Below, piece by piece: positions 1-7,843 of a stretch of 52,208 bases of DNA. The DNA is from Gammaproteobacteria bacterium. GTDB lineage: Bacteria; Pseudomonadota; Gammaproteobacteria; 21-64-14. The stretch is taken from NCBI GenBank assembly GCA_027013145.1, contig JALUXX010000042.1, positions 1 to 52,208 on the forward strand, read 5' to 3'. The translations under genes and the position numbers were made by a program. The notes below the pieces were generated by a model that was not told where the DNA came from, did not search any database, and was given only the letters and a program-made list of their open reading frames with translations. Position 1 is the first letter of the stretch; each line of letters starts with the position of its first letter.

Positions 1-1259
1 CTCACCGCCTTCGCACCGCTCCACCCTCCCGTCGCCGTGCAACGGCCCACGTTCGTACCACTCCACGTCAGCTTCACACTCCCTCCCGCAACCACCGACC
101 CCAAATCAGCCGAAAAACTCAAGGCCGGCGGCGGCGCGCTCGTCGGACTCGGCGTGGTCGCTGCGGCCGTTGCGCTGGGCAGTGCGGACGGAAGCTTGTA
201 GAAGTACACGTCCTGATCGACACCGTTTACCAGAATGAAGGCGTTCTTCGAGGGCACGTACTGCCAGCGGCCGTAGGTGCCGTTGTGCGCCGGCGCGGTG
301 GGGGTGACCGTATTGTCCGCGGCCGCCGGAATCCGGCTCCAGCGCGGCGGAGAAACCGACAGGTCCAGCGTGTAGACGTCCGTGCCGCCGGCCCAGCCGA
401 CCAGCCGCTTGATCGCGGGATCGTACACGAGGCCGGGGGCGTTGGCGTTCATCATCACCGTCGCACCGTCACCGACCGCGCCCAGATTTTGCCGCGGGAT
501 CGAGCCCGACGCCGTCAGATCGTACACGTAGGCCTTGCCGCGCCCGAGCACCACGAACTTTCGGTTCACCGGATCGACCGCGCCGACGAGGCTGCTGTCG
601 CAGGAGTCCTGGCCGCGTGTGGACCAGCGATCGGCGACGGGATCGTATTCGGTCAGCCAGCCGCACCAGTACATGAAGATGTGGCCGGTCACGGGGTCAT
701 AGCCGGTCGCCACCCCGTCGGCCGCGTGCGGGGCCTGGGTCTTGTGCTGCCACTTGAGGGTGGTGAAATCGAATTCCTCGGTGTCGCGCACGCCGTTCCC
801 GCTGCGCCAGATGGAGCCGCCGCTCTCCCACAACCGGTCCTGGACCGGCAGATAGACCATCCCGTCGTAGGTATGGCGCGAGCCGGGGGAGCCGTCCGGC
901 AACACGGTGACGCTGACCCCCCAGCCGAAATCCTTCGCCGGCCAGTAGGGGTCATTCACCCGTTGCCATTTGAGGCTGTTGACGTCGAAGACGTAGATCT
1001 CGTTGCCCCAGTAGTCGTTGTGCCCGCCGCCCCATACGATCAACCGGTGGCGCCGGGTGTCGAAGGCCCCGCCGCTCCAGGCGTCGATCACGTTGCGTAC
1101 CCGGGAGTCATAGGGAAGCGGGGCGACCGCTTTCATCTGCGAGCCGGGGACCTGATACCAGTGACCGGGGGCCAGGCTGTCGATGGGGTTGGCCGCAGCG
1201 GCGAGCGGTGCGATGAGGGCCGCGGCGAACAGGACCAGGGACACGTGGAGCTTGGGCAT
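1..1259 (-). CDS. Secreted Kelch-like protein with C-terminal Ig-like domain (3' end cut off)
   Basis: Read on the minus strand from ATG at 1259 with a GGGAGG ribosome site just upstream; the frame stays open to the window edge, so the C-terminus is missing. The first ~22 residues are a signal peptide (hydrophobic core LVLFAAALIAPLAAAA). The next ~340 residues show Kelch/galactose-oxidase-like blades with repeated Trp and Gly motifs such as LIVWGGGHNDY, GWLTEYDPVADRW and MVYLPVQDRLW. After a Pro/Ser/Thr-rich linker (residues ~360-375) an Ig-like module begins, with the pattern SVKLTWSGTNVGRCTATGGW. It is probably an extracellular carbohydrate- or surface-associated protein. No catalytic residues are claimed, since the Cys-Tyr pair of galactose oxidase was not identified. 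It follows the glycosyltransferase genes on the same strand, so it may belong to the exopolysaccharide locus, but a 262-base gap separates them. Confidence 0.75.
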   Translation of the reverse strand, partial: MPKLHVSLVLFAAALIAPLAAAANPIDSLAPGHWYQVPGSQMKAVAPLPYDSRVRNVIDAWSGGAFDTRRHRLIVWGGGHNDYWGNEIYVFDVNSLKWQRVNDPYWPAKDFGWGVSVTVLPDGSPGSRHTYDGMVYLPVQDRLWESGGSIWRSGNGVRDTEEFDFTTLKWQHKTQAPHAADGVATGYDPVTGHIFMYWCGWLTEYDPVADRWSTRGQDSCDSSLVGAVDPVNRKFVVLGRGKAYVYDLTASGSIPRQNLGAVGDGATVMMNANAPGLVYDPAIKRLVGWAGGTDVYTLDLSVSPPRWSRIPAAADNTVTPTAPAHNGTYGRWQYVPSKNAFILVNGVDQDVYFYKLPSALPSATAAATTPSPTSAPPPALSFSADLGSVVAGGSVKLTWSGTNVGRCTATGGWSGAKAV

Positions 1260-1521
1260 GCAGGACCTCCCGTAGTCTGCCGCGTCGCTGCGCCGGGTGG
1301 CGCACGTTCCGCCTTGCGACCTCGTCACGCTGCTCCCGCAAGGCCACGGCAGGCTGGGAAAGTATATCGATGGGGTATGACGGGCCGGTGTGACTCGGTT
1401 GGCAGTTCCGCAACCGCGTCACCCTCCGAACGACATCCGGGGTACGAATGCGCTGCCCCGGGGGGCCGCAGGCGCCGTCTCCCCCGCCTCCGGCGGCCGG
1501 CCGTAATCGATGGAAATATCG

Positions 1522-2829
1522 CTACTTTTTTGCGTTCTGCGCCGCGATCAGCGTCTCGAGTTCGGCCGCCAGTGCGCTCGTGAGCCGCTCGCGGCTGAAC
1601 TCGGCGACACCGGGCGCCGCAGCCCTCGGTGGCGTCGACACCGGGATCCGTTCGCGGTACCGGTCGCGGAGTGCACGCGCGATGGCCTCGGTGTCGTCCG
1701 GAGGGATCGTGCGCACCCCCGCGGTCCGCTCGAGCAACTCGGCCACCGCGCCGCCCGACATCAGCGCCAGGATCGGGCGACCGACCCGCAGGTACTCATA
1801 GGTCTTGGCGGGCACCTGCATATAGGTCCACGTCCGGTTGCGGCGGGCGGTGTCCCCGCCGCCGACCGGCTCGCTCAGCGCGAGCAGCAGGTCCGCACCG
1901 GCCATCCTGGCGAGCGCCCGGCGGTAGGGCAGGCGCTCGCCACGGACCGCCACGACGTCGGCGACACCCGAATCACGCAGTCCGGCGCGGAACTGCGGGG
2001 CGTCGGCGTAGGGCCCGCATCCGAGCAGAGTGACCTGCAGGTCCTCGCGCACCAGCCAGCCGCGTTCGAGGGCGAGCCGGACGGCGGCCAGGAACGGCAG
2101 CGGATCGCGATTGGCGCCGTCGATGGCGCCCGGATAGAGGATCTCGAACTTCCCGATCGACTCGGGCTCGAGGTCCGCGAAGTCCTTTTCGTCGTAGCCG
2201 TTCGGGATGGTCACGAACCGCTCCTCGGGCAGGTCGGCATAGCGCCCCAGCAGGTAGCGGCGCATCGCGGGCGTGTTGCAGATGACCCGCCCGGCCCGCG
2301 CGACGACCCGCCGCTCGAGCAGGCCCTCGGCCCAGCGCCGGATCGGGGGCATGGAGTCCTCGATCCACGGATCCCGAAAGTCGACCACCCACGGCAACCC
2401 GTAGCGCCGGTGCAGGGCGAGACCGATCAGGTGCGCGGTCGCCATCGGGTAGGTCGAGTAGACCGCGTCGACGCGGCCCGCTTCGATCAAGGCCGACCCG
2501 CGCCGCACCGCGGGCCGGATCCACGGCCAGTAGCGATCCGGAAAGGCGAGCGCCCGCGGGTAGATCCCGCGCACGCCCAGGAGGCGCTTGACGTCGGCGG
2601 CCCACACCCGATGGACACCAACGTGACCCGGCAGGGCCGCGGCGAGCGCCGGGTCCCGGCTTTCGTAGAGGGTCTCGGGGACCGAGATCACCTCCGATCC
2701 CCAACCGTGACGCGCGAGATACTCGGTGAACTTGAGCGTGCGCAACACGCCGGTGCTGGAGTTGTCCGGCGGGTAGTGGAAGGCGATCACCAGGAGCCGC
2801 CGCTCCGGCGCACCCTTCGGGGCGCTCAC
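1522..2829 (-). CDS. Family 4-like glycosyltransferase
   Basis: A 435-residue GT-B glycosyltransferase, probably cytoplasmic and acting on a lipid-linked polysaccharide precursor. The N-terminal half carries the GT4 opening LLVIAFHYPPDNSSTGVLR, and VVDFRDPWIEDSMPP is also typical. The C-terminal half has the nucleotide-sugar-binding pattern PAKTYEYLRVGRPILAL, with the family's conserved Glu in that region. I place the start at GTG 2829, which overlaps the stop of the preceding glycosyltransferase as GTGA. A longer frame reaching 2955 has an Arg/Gly-rich non-protein-like N-terminus and would lie inside the neighbour. Translational coupling with that neighbour is likely. Donor and acceptor sugars cannot be read from the sequence. 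Confidence 0.85.
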   Translation of the reverse strand: MSAPKGAPERRLLVIAFHYPPDNSSTGVLRTLKFTEYLARHGWGSEVISVPETLYESRDPALAAALPGHVGVHRVWAADVKRLLGVRGIYPRALAFPDRYWPWIRPAVRRGSALIEAGRVDAVYSTYPMATAHLIGLALHRRYGLPWVVDFRDPWIEDSMPPIRRWAEGLLERRVVARAGRVICNTPAMRRYLLGRYADLPEERFVTIPNGYDEKDFADLEPESIGKFEILYPGAIDGANRDPLPFLAAVRLALERGWLVREDLQVTLLGCGPYADAPQFRAGLRDSGVADVVAVRGERLPYRRALARMAGADLLLALSEPVGGGDTARRNRTWTYMQVPAKTYEYLRVGRPILALMSGGAVAELLERTAGVRTIPPDDTEAIARALRDRYRERIPVSTPPRAAAPGVAEFSRERLTSALAAELETLIAAQNAKK

Positions 2830-4001
2830 CTGCCGCCCCCCGCGCGTTCGCGCCCGCGGCTGCGGCCCGACGCCCCGGCGCCGGCACGCCGGCGCACCGC
2901 CGCCTCCGCCGCCTCGTCGTAGACCGCGAACCAACGCCCGCGCACCGACTCCCACGCATATTCGCGGACGGCCTCGCGCCCGGCACGCACGAGCCGCGCC
3001 CCCAGGCCCTCCTCGGTCAGGACGCGCAGCACGGCCTGCGCCATACGCTGCGGGTCGCCCGGCGGCACCAGCAGCGCGTTGCGTCCGTCCTCGACCAGGA
3101 ACGGCACCCCGCCCACATCGGTACTGACCACCGGGACGCCGGCGGCGAGGGATTCGAGCACCGAGATGGGCATGTTATCGGCACGGCTCGGATTGATCGC
3201 GACGGACGCCGATCGATACAGGCAGGGCATGCGTGCATTGTCCACGTGTCCGGCGAAGTCCACCGCATCCCGCAACCCCAACTCGTCGGCGAGGGCGCGC
3301 AGGCGCGTCTCCTCGGGCCCCGTCCCGGCGATCGTCATACGCGCCTGCGGAATGCGCTCGCGTACGATGTTCAGCGCCCGCAGGGCGGTCGCATTGTCGT
3401 AGATCGGCTCGAGATTACGGGCCACGAGCAGGTGCGGGGCGCCGGGCGGCGCGGCGCCGTCGCCGTCGCCGTCGCCGTCGCCGGGGGCGAAGCGCCCGAT
3501 GTCGATGATATTGGGAACCACCCGCACGGCCGCACCCCGCCGCCGGAACACCTCCTCGAGAAACCGCGAGGGCACCACCACCGCGTCGGCCATGCGCAGG
3601 ACCGGTGCGACCCGCGCGTAGGATCGGCGGAAGAACTCCTCCGCCAGTCCGCCGCGATAATTGACCACGACGGCCGCCCCGCGGGCCCGACCGAGGACGA
3701 TCGCAGGGGCGGCGAAGAGGTGCCAGGACCATCCCGAGTTGGCCATCACGTGGAGGATCTTCCCCGGCCCCGCCCGCCGCCACAGCTGTACCGCGTAGGG
3801 CACCAGGCGCGCCACGGACCGCACCCAGGGGATCCGCCCGATCCAACGCGGCGTGTAGGGGCGGTTCTGGCGCACCACCTCGACAAGAACCCCGTCGCCG
3901 GCGAGCAGCCCCGCGAGCTGGCGCGTCTGGTTCGCCATGCCCCCGGAAGGCGGAGGCAGCGGACCGACCAGAACGACACGGCGTTCCGGGGCCTCGCTCA
4001 T
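2826..4001 (-). CDS. Family 4 glycosyltransferase with an Asp-Gly repeat
   Basis: A 391-residue GT4 enzyme. It opens with VVLVGPLPPPSGGMANQTRQ, the usual N-terminal Gly-rich loop. The C-terminal half has the retaining GT4 signature NPSRADNMPISVLESLAAG followed by PVVSTDVGGVPFLVEDG. A run of Asp-Gly repeats (3457-3480) lies between the two Rossmann domains. I prefer ATG 4001; GTG 4019 is an in-frame alternative and neither has a strong ribosome site. The stop overlaps the next glycosyltransferase. It probably adds a sugar to the same repeat unit as its partner. It is divergent from the TPR protein gene at 4127. Confidence 0.85.
   Translation of the reverse strand: MSEAPERRVVLVGPLPPPSGGMANQTRQLAGLLAGDGVLVEVVRQNRPYTPRWIGRIPWVRSVARLVPYAVQLWRRAGPGKILHVMANSGWSWHLFAAPAIVLGRARGAAVVVNYRGGLAEEFFRRSYARVAPVLRMADAVVVPSRFLEEVFRRRGAAVRVVPNIIDIGRFAPGDGDGDGDGAAPPGAPHLLVARNLEPIYDNATALRALNIVRERIPQARMTIAGTGPEETRLRALADELGLRDAVDFAGHVDNARMPCLYRSASVAINPSRADNMPISVLESLAAGVPVVSTDVGGVPFLVEDGRNALLVPPGDPQRMAQAVLRVLTEEGLGARLVRAGREAVREYAWESVRGRWFAVYDEAAEAAVRRRAGAGASGRSRGRERAGGGR
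3457..3480. repeat. Four tandem copies of a 6-bp unit (ccgtcg)
   Basis: Four exact consecutive copies of ccgtcg inside the glycosyltransferase gene encode the Asp-Gly run. As the unit is a multiple of three, changes in copy number would lengthen or shorten the linker without shifting frame. Confidence 0.85.
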
Positions 4002-4039
4002 CGCGTTCCGGCCCGGCACCCGATCCCATGCGAGCGATC

Positions 4040-4068
4040 TTTACGCCGCATGGGCGAGCCGTTATGGT
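4040..4068 (+). promoter_or_regulatory. Possible sigma-70 promoter for the TPR protein gene
   Basis: TTTACG (4040-4045) and TATGGT (4063-4068) are separated by 17 bases and lie about 60 bases before the ATG at 4127. Each hexamer matches consensus at four of six positions, so this is only a candidate. Confidence 0.3.
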
Positions 4069-4126
4069 GTCCCCAGACCCGGCACGGCGCCCGGCGACGA
4101 ACACGGCGCCAACGAGAGGCACGACC

Positions 4127-4792
4127 ATGTCCCCAACGTACGCCCGTCTGCTGCGTGGCGCCTTCCCGGCCGCCCTCGCGCTGTTGATCCTGGCACCGGC
4201 ACTGCATGCGGCCGATGTACCCGAATGGCGCCGTCCCCATGACTATTACGCCACCGACGCCGAAACGCGTCACCTGCTGAAGATGGTCGAGGGACACCAC
4301 CTGCAGCAGGGGATCGGCAAGATGGAGCGCGGCGAATACGGTTATGCGCGGCAGGACTTCGATTTCATCCTGCGCTACTTCCCCAACGACCCGAGGGCTT
4401 TGTTGCGCATGGGGGAGCTGGCCGTGCGGACCGGCAAGCCCGAGGAGGCCGTGCGCTACTTCCAAAAGGCGATCCGCCTGTTCCCCGATCGCGCCGGCAC
4501 CCACACCGCCTACGGCGTGTTCCTCCACCGCAACGGCAAGATACGTGAAGCGATCGACCAGTACCGCGAGGCACTCAAACTCAATCCGACCTCCGCGGAA
4601 ACACACTACGATCTCGGACTCGCCTACCTCGACATCCGCGATTACGCCTCCGCCAACCGCGAGGCCCACGCCGCCTATCGCCTCGGCTATCCGCTGCCCG
4701 GTCTGCGGCTCAGGCTGGAGCGGATGGGCCGCTGGAAGGCGCCGCATACGCCGGCCCCGGAGGCGCAGCGCAAGGAGCCGCCCGCGCACTGA
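4127..4792 (+). CDS. Exported TPR-repeat protein
   Basis: A 221-residue protein starting at ATG 4127 after a GAGAGG ribosome site. An earlier in-frame start at 4028 lies in the divergent promoter region and is not preferred. Residues 1-27 form a signal peptide ending around LHAADVPEW. Residues ~60-190 contain about four TPR units, visible as PRALLRMGELAVRTGKPEEA, AGTHTAYGVFLHRNGKIREA and AETHYDLGLAYLDIRDYASA. It is probably periplasmic and may scaffold polysaccharide assembly, since it sits between glycosyltransferase and methyltransferase genes of the locus. It lacks the large size of PrsT, the TPR lipoprotein typical of XrtA loci, and shows no lipobox. Confidence 0.8.
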   Translation: MSPTYARLLRGAFPAALALLILAPALHAADVPEWRRPHDYYATDAETRHLLKMVEGHHLQQGIGKMERGEYGYARQDFDFILRYFPNDPRALLRMGELAVRTGKPEEAVRYFQKAIRLFPDRAGTHTAYGVFLHRNGKIREAIDQYREALKLNPTSAETHYDLGLAYLDIRDYASANREAHAAYRLGYPLPGLRLRLERMGRWKAPHTPAPEAQRKEPPAH

Positions 4793-4815
4793 ACCGCCGG
4801 CTGCAGGTCCTGCCT

Positions 4816-5466
4816 TCACCGCACGTCCCTGCCCCGGCGTTCGAACAACACGCAGGCCACCTGCCAGCGCATCGGGGCCAGCCATCGGCGCCACTTGGGA
4901 TAGGTGCGCCACGGCATGAAGCGCTCCAGCCTCCGACCCGATCTGCGTGCATAGGCGCCGGGCTCGAGAATCGGGATCACGCCCGCCTCGCGCACCTCGA
5001 ACGGCCCGGCGCGGGCGACATCCGCGACGAGCCGCCGGATGCCCGGACGGTACATCGTGTCGATGGGGTCGTCGTGGCGCGGATAGCGCTTAGGAACGGT
5101 GACCAGCAGCCGCCCGCCGGGACGCACCAGCCGCGCGACGTTGTCCAGGAACGGCTCGCGTGCGCGTACGTGTTCGAGGATGTTGCAGCACAACACCAGA
5201 TCGAAGGTCTCTCCCGCCGGCGGAACCGTCAACGGCCCGGCACACAGATCGACCGCATAGTCGACTCCCGGTCCGGGATCGAGATCGAGATGAGCGATCC
5301 GCCAGCCGCGGGCGAGCAACGGCGCGTGCACGTTGGCCGCGATGTGGGGCTGGACACGCTCGCGGAACTCCCGGTCCGCCGACCCGATATCGAGCGCCCG
5401 CCCGCGCTCGACCCGGTACGAGACCGAGAGCACGTCGCGGATCCAAAGCGATTCCTCAGCGAACAT
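4816..5466 (-). CDS. Class I SAM-dependent methyltransferase
   Basis: A 216-residue methyltransferase of the Methyltransf_11 type. Motif I is RALDIGSADREF (residues ~23-34). The acidic motif HLDLDPGPGVDY follows, and motif IV is FDLVLCCNILEHV with the His typical of this family (C-N-x-L-E-H). RLVRPGGRLLVTVP marks the post-IV strand. It most likely methylates a sugar or lipid in exopolysaccharide synthesis; the acceptor cannot be deduced. It lies 41 bases downstream of the sulfotransferase gene on the same strand, converges on the TPR gene with a 23-base gap, and starts at ATG 5466 with only a weak ribosome site. Confidence 0.8.
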   Translation of the reverse strand: MFAEESLWIRDVLSVSYRVERGRALDIGSADREFRERVQPHIAANVHAPLLARGWRIAHLDLDPGPGVDYAVDLCAGPLTVPPAGETFDLVLCCNILEHVRAREPFLDNVARLVRPGGRLLVTVPKRYPRHDDPIDTMYRPGIRRLVADVARAGPFEVREAGVIPILEPGAYARRSGRRLERFMPWRTYPKWRRWLAPMRWQVACVLFERRGRDVR

Positions 5467-5507
5467 CCGCTACCGGAGCCTCGCCCCGGATCCCCGGCCC
5501 GTGCGGC

Positions 5508-6524
5508 TCACGAAGCCGCCGCCGAGGCGCCGGCCGGAGCGGCGCCCGCCCCCGCCTTGAAGCGGCTCCCCGCCGGTCCGGCGGCCGCAACGGCGAGAAT
5601 CCGCGCGACGTCCTCCGGGGCCAGCTCGCCTCGCCAGCGGCCCGCCGCCGCGCGCGGATCCTTGAACACCGCATAATACCCGCCGCGCCGCGTCGACGTA
5701 CTCGCGGCCACGAAGCGTTCCGTCTGTTCCGAAAACGCGAGCCCCGCGAAACGGAACAGCCGCTCGACCTGCGCCGAAGGCGCGGCGCATAGGTCCTCGT
5801 AGTTCAGCACCAGAACGTCCTCCCGGCCCTGCGTATCGTCAAGGGCCTGATCGTTGAACAGCCGCCAGCGCCAGGCCAAGCGCTCCACCGCGCTGAGCGA
5901 GCGCAAGGTCTCCAGGGTGACCCCGCTCGAACGGCCCGCGGGCGTGTCCAAGAGCATTTCGAGGATGCCGTAGTCCTCGCTGCTGGACCCGCGGTCCCCG
6001 AATTTCCCCCGCGCCTCCCCGCGCAGCACCGACGCGACGTAACCGCAGGGATGCCGCAGAATCAGTACGGCCCGCATCGGCGCGCAACGCACGAGCACCC
6101 CCAGGCGCCCGGTCGACTCGATCGACTTCCACACCAGGCGCACGTCGCCGGAACCCGGCCGCCGGCCGGCGCGCGGCGCCGGCCACTCGCCGGCGAACCG
6201 CGCCGCGAGCTTGGCGCCCGCGATGCCTGCACGCAGGCGATAGAGTCCGAACGCGGAGAGGTAGCGCTTCGGGAATACCGGCATCGAACCGGAGACCTTG
6301 AGCGCACGCATATCCGGGATGCGGCGGAGAAAGGCCTCGACGGCCGGCCGATACCGCCGCCAGTCGCCAACCCGCGGCACAAGCGGCACGCCCTCGATCG
6401 GCTCGACGCTGTCGGGCTCGTGCCGATAGAGCGTATCCGGGTGGCTGTCGAAGATCTTGCCGATCCAGGTCGTTCCGGAACGCGGCATCCCGACCAAAAG
6501 TATCGGCACCGAATTCCCGCTCAC
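5508..6524 (-). CDS. Sulfotransferase family protein
   Basis: A 338-residue cytoplasmic sulfotransferase. The 5'-phosphosulfate-binding loop PRSGTTWIGKIFDSHPD lies near the N-terminus, and the 3'-phosphate site appears as ILRHPCGYVASVLRG, with the Arg and the Ser/Gly region expected for PAPS binding. The family transfers sulfate from PAPS to hydroxyl or amino groups of carbohydrates or lipids. I chose GTG 6524 because the conserved loop starts about 14 residues later. The frame extends to 6656, but that would run into the divergent promoter region. The C-terminal ~25 residues are Ala/Gly-rich. Its place in the locus suggests that the polysaccharide or its lipid carrier is sulfated, which is inference. 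Confidence 0.8.
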   Translation of the reverse strand: MSGNSVPILLVGMPRSGTTWIGKIFDSHPDTLYRHEPDSVEPIEGVPLVPRVGDWRRYRPAVEAFLRRIPDMRALKVSGSMPVFPKRYLSAFGLYRLRAGIAGAKLAARFAGEWPAPRAGRRPGSGDVRLVWKSIESTGRLGVLVRCAPMRAVLILRHPCGYVASVLRGEARGKFGDRGSSSEDYGILEMLLDTPAGRSSGVTLETLRSLSAVERLAWRWRLFNDQALDDTQGREDVLVLNYEDLCAAPSAQVERLFRFAGLAFSEQTERFVAASTSTRRGGYYAVFKDPRAAAGRWRGELAPEDVARILAVAAAGPAGSRFKAGAGAAPAGASAAAS

Positions 6525-6581
6525 CCCATCGCCGTCCAAGCCGTTGTCACACCGCGAAACGAAGAACACACGGTACGAAAC

Positions 6582-6590
6582 TGATATGAT
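6582..6590 (+). promoter_or_regulatory. Possible extended -10 promoter
   Basis: TGATATGAT has the form of an extended -10 element (TGN followed by TATGAT), about 110 bases before the GNAT-like gene, in the divergent gap with the sulfotransferase gene. No convincing -35 hexamer is present. Confidence 0.35.
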
Positions 6591-6700
6591 AGCCGCCCAG
6601 GGGGGAGCGGCTCCGCGTCGTTGTATTCCGATCGGCCGGACCGTATCCGCATACACGGCCCTTGCGGCCGGGCAGCCGCGGCGCAGGCAGCATTCGAAGC

Positions 6701-7843
6701 ATGGCGTTTCCCGATGGCATCAAGGTCGATTGCATCGACAGCGAGCGCAGCTTCGCACATCTGCGCGAGGAGTGGAACCGGCTTGCGCGCACGACCCGCG
6801 GCCCAGGCGTTTTTCTCCGTCACGAGTGGTTCGATGCCGCATGGCGTTGGAGGCGCGAGGATTCCGAGCTCAGCATCCTCAGGATCCACGACGGAACGCG
6901 CACCATCGGCATCGTACCCCTGATGCGCCGGCGGTCCGGCCGTCGGTGCCTGGTCGAGTTTCTGTCCGTCCCCGACACCCAGTTCTGCGACCTCGTCTGT
7001 GCCGATTCCGACCGCGACACCTGCACGGCCGCAGCGGGCGCCTACCTCGCCCGTCATGCGCCGCGCTGGGATACCATTACGCTGCGCTATCTTGCCGCGG
7101 CGTCGCCCACCGCGGCCGCCCTCCCGCGGACCCTCGCTCCGCTGCGCATCCGTACACATGCCGCGGGCGGCGGCGTCAACCCCTACGTGGATCTTGCCGG
7201 CGCCTGGCATGACTTTTACGGCACCTGCAGCCGGCGTTTGAAGAAGGCCAACAATCTCGCCGCCAATCGCCTGCGCCGTGCCGGCGGGATCCGCCTCGAA
7301 TGGTTCCGACCCGGGTCCGTCGATCGCGCCGCACTCGATCCGCTGCTCGCCGACATCACCGCGATATCGGCGCGAAGCTGGAAGGGAAAGACGCCCTTCA
7401 GCCTGGACCATTCCGGCCCCGGGGCTTTCCTGCGCCGGCTCTCCGAAGCGGCGCTGGAACACGGGTGGCTGTCGGTCTGGGTCCTGTACCTCTCGGATCA
7501 CCCCGTCGCCATGGAGTATCAGCTCGTGAACGGCGGCTCGGTCTACGCGTTGCGCGCCGATTTCGACGGACGCTACGCGGAACTCTCGCCGGGCGCCTAC
7601 CTGAACTGGAAGATCCTCGAGGGTCTGTTCGGACGGGGGCTGGAACGCTACTACATGGGGCCCGGAGACAACGCCTACAAACTGCGCTGGACGGATCGCG
7701 GAGAGCGGATGATCGTCGCCCACGGCTACGCCCCCTCCCTGCGCGGGCGCGTGCTCGCGGGCTGGAACCTCGATATCAAACCCCGCCTGCGCAGGCTCCG
7801 GACGTGGGTTCCGCGAGGCGCAAGGAGACCCTCGAAGCCATGA
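6701..7843 (+). CDS. GNAT/FemAB-like acyltransferase (BioF2-like, CelD family)
   Basis: A 380-residue member of the double-GNAT group found in polysaccharide loci (BioF2-like acetyltransferase domain). Recognisable parts are the N-terminal TRGPGVFLRHEWFDAAWRW, which resembles the WF..W segment of CelD/FemAB-like proteins, and the central SRRLKKANNLAANRLRRAGG, typical of BioF2-like proteins. The C-terminal acyl-CoA-fold strand reads YLNWKILEGLFGRGLERYYMGPGDNAYK and is given here only as a position (residues ~300-327). XrtA loci usually encode a FemAB-like protein, and this gene may fill that role, perhaps acylating a sugar. ATG 6701 begins just before conserved sequence. The stop overlaps the next gene as ATGA, so the two are translationally coupled. 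The pair runs against the rest of the locus. Confidence 0.75.
   Translation: MAFPDGIKVDCIDSERSFAHLREEWNRLARTTRGPGVFLRHEWFDAAWRWRREDSELSILRIHDGTRTIGIVPLMRRRSGRRCLVEFLSVPDTQFCDLVCADSDRDTCTAAAGAYLARHAPRWDTITLRYLAAASPTAAALPRTLAPLRIRTHAAGGGVNPYVDLAGAWHDFYGTCSRRLKKANNLAANRLRRAGGIRLEWFRPGSVDRAALDPLLADITAISARSWKGKTPFSLDHSGPGAFLRRLSEAALEHGWLSVWVLYLSDHPVAMEYQLVNGGSVYALRADFDGRYAELSPGAYLNWKILEGLFGRGLERYYMGPGDNAYKLRWTDRGERMIVAHGYAPSLRGRVLAGWNLDIKPRLRRLRTWVPRGARRPSKP

Noticed and set aside
285-1583. A 432-codon plus-strand frame at the left end
   Set aside because: It lies opposite the Kelch-like gene, which has a signal peptide, a ribosome site and coherent repeats on the minus strand.
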